In this document: piece by piece, positions 11,955 through 12,948 of the stretch | Layout of the letters: every line of letters begins with the position of its first letter | Numbering within the stretch: the stretch's first letter is position 1 | Source: Chloroflexota bacterium | Lineage (GTDB): Bacteria; Chloroflexota; Limnocylindria; QHBO01 | DNA: 12,948 bases | NCBI GenBank assembly: GCA_020848055.1 | Contig: JADLBB010000104.1 | Span: 1 to 12,948 of the forward strand | Direction: 5' to 3' | Made by a program: the position numbers and the translations under genes | The notes under the pieces: model-generated | Database searches by the model: none | What the model saw: only the letters and a program-made list of their open reading frames with translations | Told to the model about the DNA's origin: nothing

Positions 11955-12948
11955 CGGTGATCTCGAGCGCGCGATCGATGATCTCGAAGCCGGAGGCCAT
12001 CTCCTCCTCGGTGATTGTCAGCGGGGGATTGGTGAAGAAGTAGTTCCAGCGCACCAGCGTGTAGAGGCCCTCGTCGCGGAAGCGGCGGCCGAGTGCCGCC
12101 ATCTCGTCGGAGGTGCCGTTGAACGGGGCCATCGGCTCCATCGTGTCTCGGTTGCGAACCAGCTCGATGATCCCGAACAGCCCGATGTTGCGCGTCGCCC
12201 CCACGCTCGGGTGTCGCGCTGCGAGGTCGGCGTGGTGCTGGCGCATGACCTCGCCCATCTTCGCAGCCCTCTCGATCAGGCCCTCCTCCTCGTAAACCGC
12301 GATCGTCGCCAATGCCGTGGCGCATCCGAGTGGGTGCGAGTTGTAGGTCAGGCCCCCGTAGAAGACGTTGTTCTCGAAGTGCTCGGCGTACTTGCGCCGC
12401 ATGCCGAGCGCGCCGAGCTGGACGTAGGCGCTGGTCAGGCCCTTGGCCATGGTCATCAGGTCGGGCACCACGTCCCAGTGGTCGATCGCGAACCAGCGCC
12501 CGGTGCGGCCGAAGCCGGCCATCACCTCGTCGGCGATCATGAGGATGCCGTAGCGGTCACAGATCTCGCGCACGCCCTGCAGGTAGCCGTCCGGCGGCAC
12601 CAGGATGCCGTTGGTGCCGGTGACCGTCTCCAGGATGAAGCCAGCGATCGTGTTCGGGCCCTCGAGCTGGATCGTCTCCTCGATGTTGGCGAGGGCCTCC
12701 TCGGCGGTGTCCCAGCCGCGCGCGATGCCGTGGTAGGGGTCCATGACCCGCACGATGCCGGGGATGCCGGGTTCGGCCGGCCACCGGCGAGGGTCGCCGG
12801 TGAGCGAGATCGCTCCCGCCGTGCCACCGTGATAGGAGCGGTAACGCGCCATGATCTTGTGGCGGCCGGTGACGAATCGGGCCATCTTGATGGCGTTCTC
12901 GTTGGCCTCCGCACCGCCGTTGGTGAAGAAGAAGGTGTCGATGTCGCC
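11938..12948 (-). CDS. Class III PLP-dependent aminotransferase (5' end beyond window)
   Basis: 336 residues are visible; some 100-120 N-terminal residues lie beyond the right edge, judged from the usual 430-460. Family landmarks in fragment numbering: FFTNGGAEANENAIK (7-21, phosphate-binding region), SYHGGTAGA, ETVTGTNGILVPPDGY, MIADEVMAGFGRTG with the PLP-pyridine Asp140, MAKGLTSAYVQLGAL with Schiff-base Lys169, and TYNSHPLGCATALATI. The ETVTGTNG form is typical of omega-amino-acid transaminases acting on beta-alanine, taurine or similar amines with pyruvate or another keto acid. Its position at the head of an importer operon, overlapping the first permease by 17 bases, suggests that it degrades the imported compound or a product such as beta-alanine. 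The exact amino donor is not decidable here. Confidence 0.92.
   Translation of the reverse strand, partial: GDIDTFFFTNGGAEANENAIKMARFVTGRHKIMARYRSYHGGTAGAISLTGDPRRWPAEPGIPGIVRVMDPYHGIARGWDTAEEALANIEETIQLEGPNTIAGFILETVTGTNGILVPPDGYLQGVREICDRYGILMIADEVMAGFGRTGRWFAIDHWDVVPDLMTMAKGLTSAYVQLGALGMRRKYAEHFENNVFYGGLTYNSHPLGCATALATIAVYEEEGLIERAAKMGEVMRQHHADLAARHPSVGATRNIGLFGIIELVRNRDTMEPMAPFNGTSDEMAALGRRFRDEGLYTLVRWNYFFTNPPLTITEEEMASGFEIIDRALEITDAALG

Noticed and set aside
1..12948. tRNA, rRNA, riboswitch, insertion sequence, prophage or toxin-antitoxin genes
   Set aside because: Scanned for by eye and none seen; apart from the repeat-rich gap, nearly all sequence is accounted for by ordinary genes.

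Overview
The window is GC-rich bacterial DNA with TTG and GTG start codons, tightly overlapping genes and long spurious open frames on the opposite strands. Gene content (split proton-translocating transhydrogenase, two-permease THI5-like ABC importer, DUF937 protein) and general feel suggest a Chloroflexota member, perhaps a Limnocylindria-like soil or freshwater lineage. An actinobacterium cannot be excluded; this is judgement, not a computed assignment.

Layout. (1) 1-1180: a MarR-type repressor gene (minus strand) overlaps the start of a membrane-protein gene cut by the left edge, and faces a divergent lipoprotein gene. The 81-bp gap between them carries a dyad symmetry on top of a candidate -10 box. 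(2) 1273-4348: promoter and three-gene operon pntAA-pntAB-pntB for the membrane NAD(P) transhydrogenase. (3) 4349-5111: a 763-bp non-coding stretch packed with at least seven clear and two degraded copies of one short palindromic repeat in both orientations, including a nearly perfect 51-bp tandem array. This is the most unusual part of the window. (4) 5112-6412: a DUF937 protein and a HAD-family hydrolase on the plus strand. (5) 6409-8067, minus strand: a monovalent-cation/proton antiporter of the KefB/CPA2 type with a nucleotide-binding RCK domain; its stop codon shares a CTAG palindrome with the stop of the convergent HAD gene. (6) 8168-12948, minus strand: an operon, transcribed in the order class III aminotransferase (5' end outside the window), permease, ATPase, permease, substrate-binding lipoprotein, closed by a strong 13-bp hairpin terminator.

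How the genes may work together. The transhydrogenase couples the proton gradient to NADPH formation, and the antiporter uses the same gradient for cation homeostasis, but nothing shows a direct link. The last operon looks like uptake plus catabolism of a nitrogenous compound: a THI5/SsuA-type importer of the branch I associate with pyrimidine or hydantoin use, together with an omega-amino-acid transaminase. The actual substrate is inferred. I found no tRNA, rRNA, transposase or true CRISPR array. The strongest candidate for something undescribed is the REP-like repeat family; the rest is recognisable families with some regulatory points worth checking.
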